Origin: Afipia sp. P52-10
Lineage (GTDB): Bacteria > Pseudomonadota > Alphaproteobacteria > Rhizobiales > Xanthobacteraceae
Length of the DNA: 56,078 nucleotides
Reading direction: 5' to 3'
Assembly: GCF_000516555.1 (NCBI RefSeq)
Contig: NZ_AZSJ01000007.1
Coordinates: 1,189,100-1,245,177 of the forward strand
The notes under the pieces were generated by a model, which saw only the letters and a program-made list of their open reading frames with translations, ran no database searches and was not told the DNA's origin. Positions 55,194 through 56,078 of the stretch are shown here, piece after piece (within the stretch, counting starts at the first letter, position 1; each line of letters starts with the position of its first letter). Made by a program: the position numbers and the translations under genes.

Positions 55194-55979
55194 GTGACAG
55201 CGTCGCCCACCATCCTTGTGTTCGATTCCGGTCTCGGCGGACTGACCGTCTTCCGCGAGATCGTGGCGGCACGGCCGGATGCCAACTACGTCTACGTCGC
55301 CGACGACGCATTCTTTCCTTATGGCCATCACACCGAGGAGGAGATCGTCGGGCGCGTGGTGCCGCTGATCGGCGCGCTGATCGCCGAACATGAACCTGAT
55401 GTCACGGTGATCGCCTGCAACACCGCCTCGACGCTGGTGATGCCGCATCTGCGCGCCAACTACACCGTCCCTTTCGTGGGCACTGTCCCTGCGATCAAGC
55501 CGGCTTGCGCGAGCTCGCGCAGCAAGCGCGTCTCCGTGCTGGGCACAAAGGGCACCGTCAAGCGCGAATACACCCGTGCGCTGATTCGTGACTTCGGCCA
55601 GGGCTGCGAGGTGACTCTGGTCGGCGCGGCCAACCTCGCTGCGATCGGCGAAGCGGCCTTGCGCGGTGAGTCTGTCAGCGACGACGCCATCGTCGCCGAG
55701 ATTGCCCCCTGCTTTCTGAACGGCGAAGCCCGCACCGATACCGTGGTGCTCGCCTGCACCCATTATCCGCTGCTGCTGGACCGCCTCATACGGCTCGCTC
55801 CCTGGCCGGTGGACTGGATCGACCCGGCCCCGGCGATCGCCAGGCGGACTGCGGACCTGCTTGGCGCGCACCATGGGTCCGGGCCTGCGGCAGCGCCACG
55901 GATGCTGTTCACCTCGGGCCGTCCGGCCATGCCGGAACAGATTCTGGCGCCCTTTCTTGCCCGCCGGGCCGCGGCTTGA
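55194..55979 (+). CDS. murI: Glutamate racemase
   Basis: A 261-residue enzyme supplying D-glutamate for peptidoglycan. VFDSGLGGLTVFREIVAARP at the N-terminus contains the Asp-Ser pair, VIACNTASTLVMPHLR holds the first catalytic Cys (near residue 76), and VVLACTHYPLLLDRLIRLAP the second Cys and His (near residue 187). The start is GTG at 55194. It is a two-Cys cofactor-independent racemase. It follows purB on the same strand after 109 bases. Confidence 0.95.
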   Translation: MTASPTILVFDSGLGGLTVFREIVAARPDANYVYVADDAFFPYGHHTEEEIVGRVVPLIGALIAEHEPDVTVIACNTASTLVMPHLRANYTVPFVGTVPAIKPACASSRSKRVSVLGTKGTVKREYTRALIRDFGQGCEVTLVGAANLAAIGEAALRGESVSDDAIVAEIAPCFLNGEARTDTVVLACTHYPLLLDRLIRLAPWPVDWIDPAPAIARRTADLLGAHHGSGPAAAPRMLFTSGRPAMPEQILAPFLARRAAA

Positions 55980-56044
55980 GGGGCAAGGAACCAGCAAGAA
56001 CCGGCTCATCGCCTGGAAACAATATTCGCACTGCGGTATGGGTC

Positions 56045-56077
56045 ATCCGCAGCATAGTCATGCTGCTATCTGCGGAT
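56045..56077. repeat. Long hairpin at the right edge
   Basis: ATCCGCAG (56045-56052) pairs with CTGCGGAT (56070-56077), with ATAG/CTAT extending inward across a one-base bulge. The window ends here, so whether it is a terminator or a repeat cannot be told. Confidence 0.5.
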
Positions 56078-56078
56078 T

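Overview
The window is GC-rich alphaproteobacterial chromosome. Several signs point to the Nitrobacteraceae/Bradyrhizobiaceae (Bradyrhizobium, Rhodopseudomonas, Afipia and relatives): a Usg-like gene, a CIRCE-controlled groESL pair, a liv operon with an extra small membrane gene between livF and livK, a CO-dehydrogenase-type accessory set, and several dispersed palindromic repeats of kinds common in that family. The genus is not fixed by what I can see. No phage, insertion sequence, CRISPR array or rRNA was recognised; there is one tRNA.

Layout. 1-9743: the 5' end of a gamma-glutamyltransferase gene, an L,D-transpeptidase lipoprotein, tRNA-Leu(UAA), a YccF-like membrane protein, an enoyl-CoA hydratase, a NIT/HAMP chemoreceptor, a quinone oxidoreductase, a DsbA-fold isomerase, a YfcG-like GST, and a cinA-like/gpt pair whose genes overlap by 4 bases. 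9996-14098: circularly permuted ATP-grasp, alpha-E, transglutaminase-like and Anbu (proteasome-type) genes, a conserved but poorly understood cluster thought to make and/or cut peptides. Here the transglutaminase has Tyr where the catalytic Cys should be. 14128-20845: two SDRs, a nucleoside permease, a GT2 glycosyltransferase, a multispanning DUF2029/GT87-like protein whose C-terminus is encoded by a repeat, Usg and a DUF1353 protein. 20944-23336: CIRCE, groES and groEL, with palindromes between them and an unusual duplicated 3' end. 23562-25801: an MFS exporter with a soluble tail and a stand-alone receiver protein.

25802-27063 has no convincing protein gene. It carries a near-consensus promoter (TTGACA-N16-TATATT) followed by a strongly structured stretch with a 20-bp long-range stem, and then nested repeats. 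This is the best candidate here for an undescribed non-coding RNA or repeat element.

27064-32107: DUF72/DUF488 genes and a TetR-HlyD-ABC ATPase-ABC permease operon behind a perfect 26-bp operator-like palindrome. 32429-33166: two small secreted proteins. 33262-40069 (minus strand): CoxG, CoxS, CoxM, MoxR/CoxD, CoxE, CoxI, XdhC and a MoeA-like/MobA-like fusion, i.e. the small and medium subunits plus maturation machinery of a molybdenum hydroxylase, with no large catalytic subunit. 40311-41669: a PcaD-like hydrolase and a membrane protein. 42273-47678: a complete branched-chain amino-acid type ABC operon (livH, M, G, F, small gene, livK). The small gene appears to use a CTG start overlapping the livF stop codon. 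47874-56078: CcdA, a P1-family peptidase, a small secreted Gly-rich protein with two 23-residue repeats, a beta-barrel outer membrane protein, an EF-hand protein, rpe, purB and murI.

All functional calls rest on reading the translations and on family knowledge; no database search was run.
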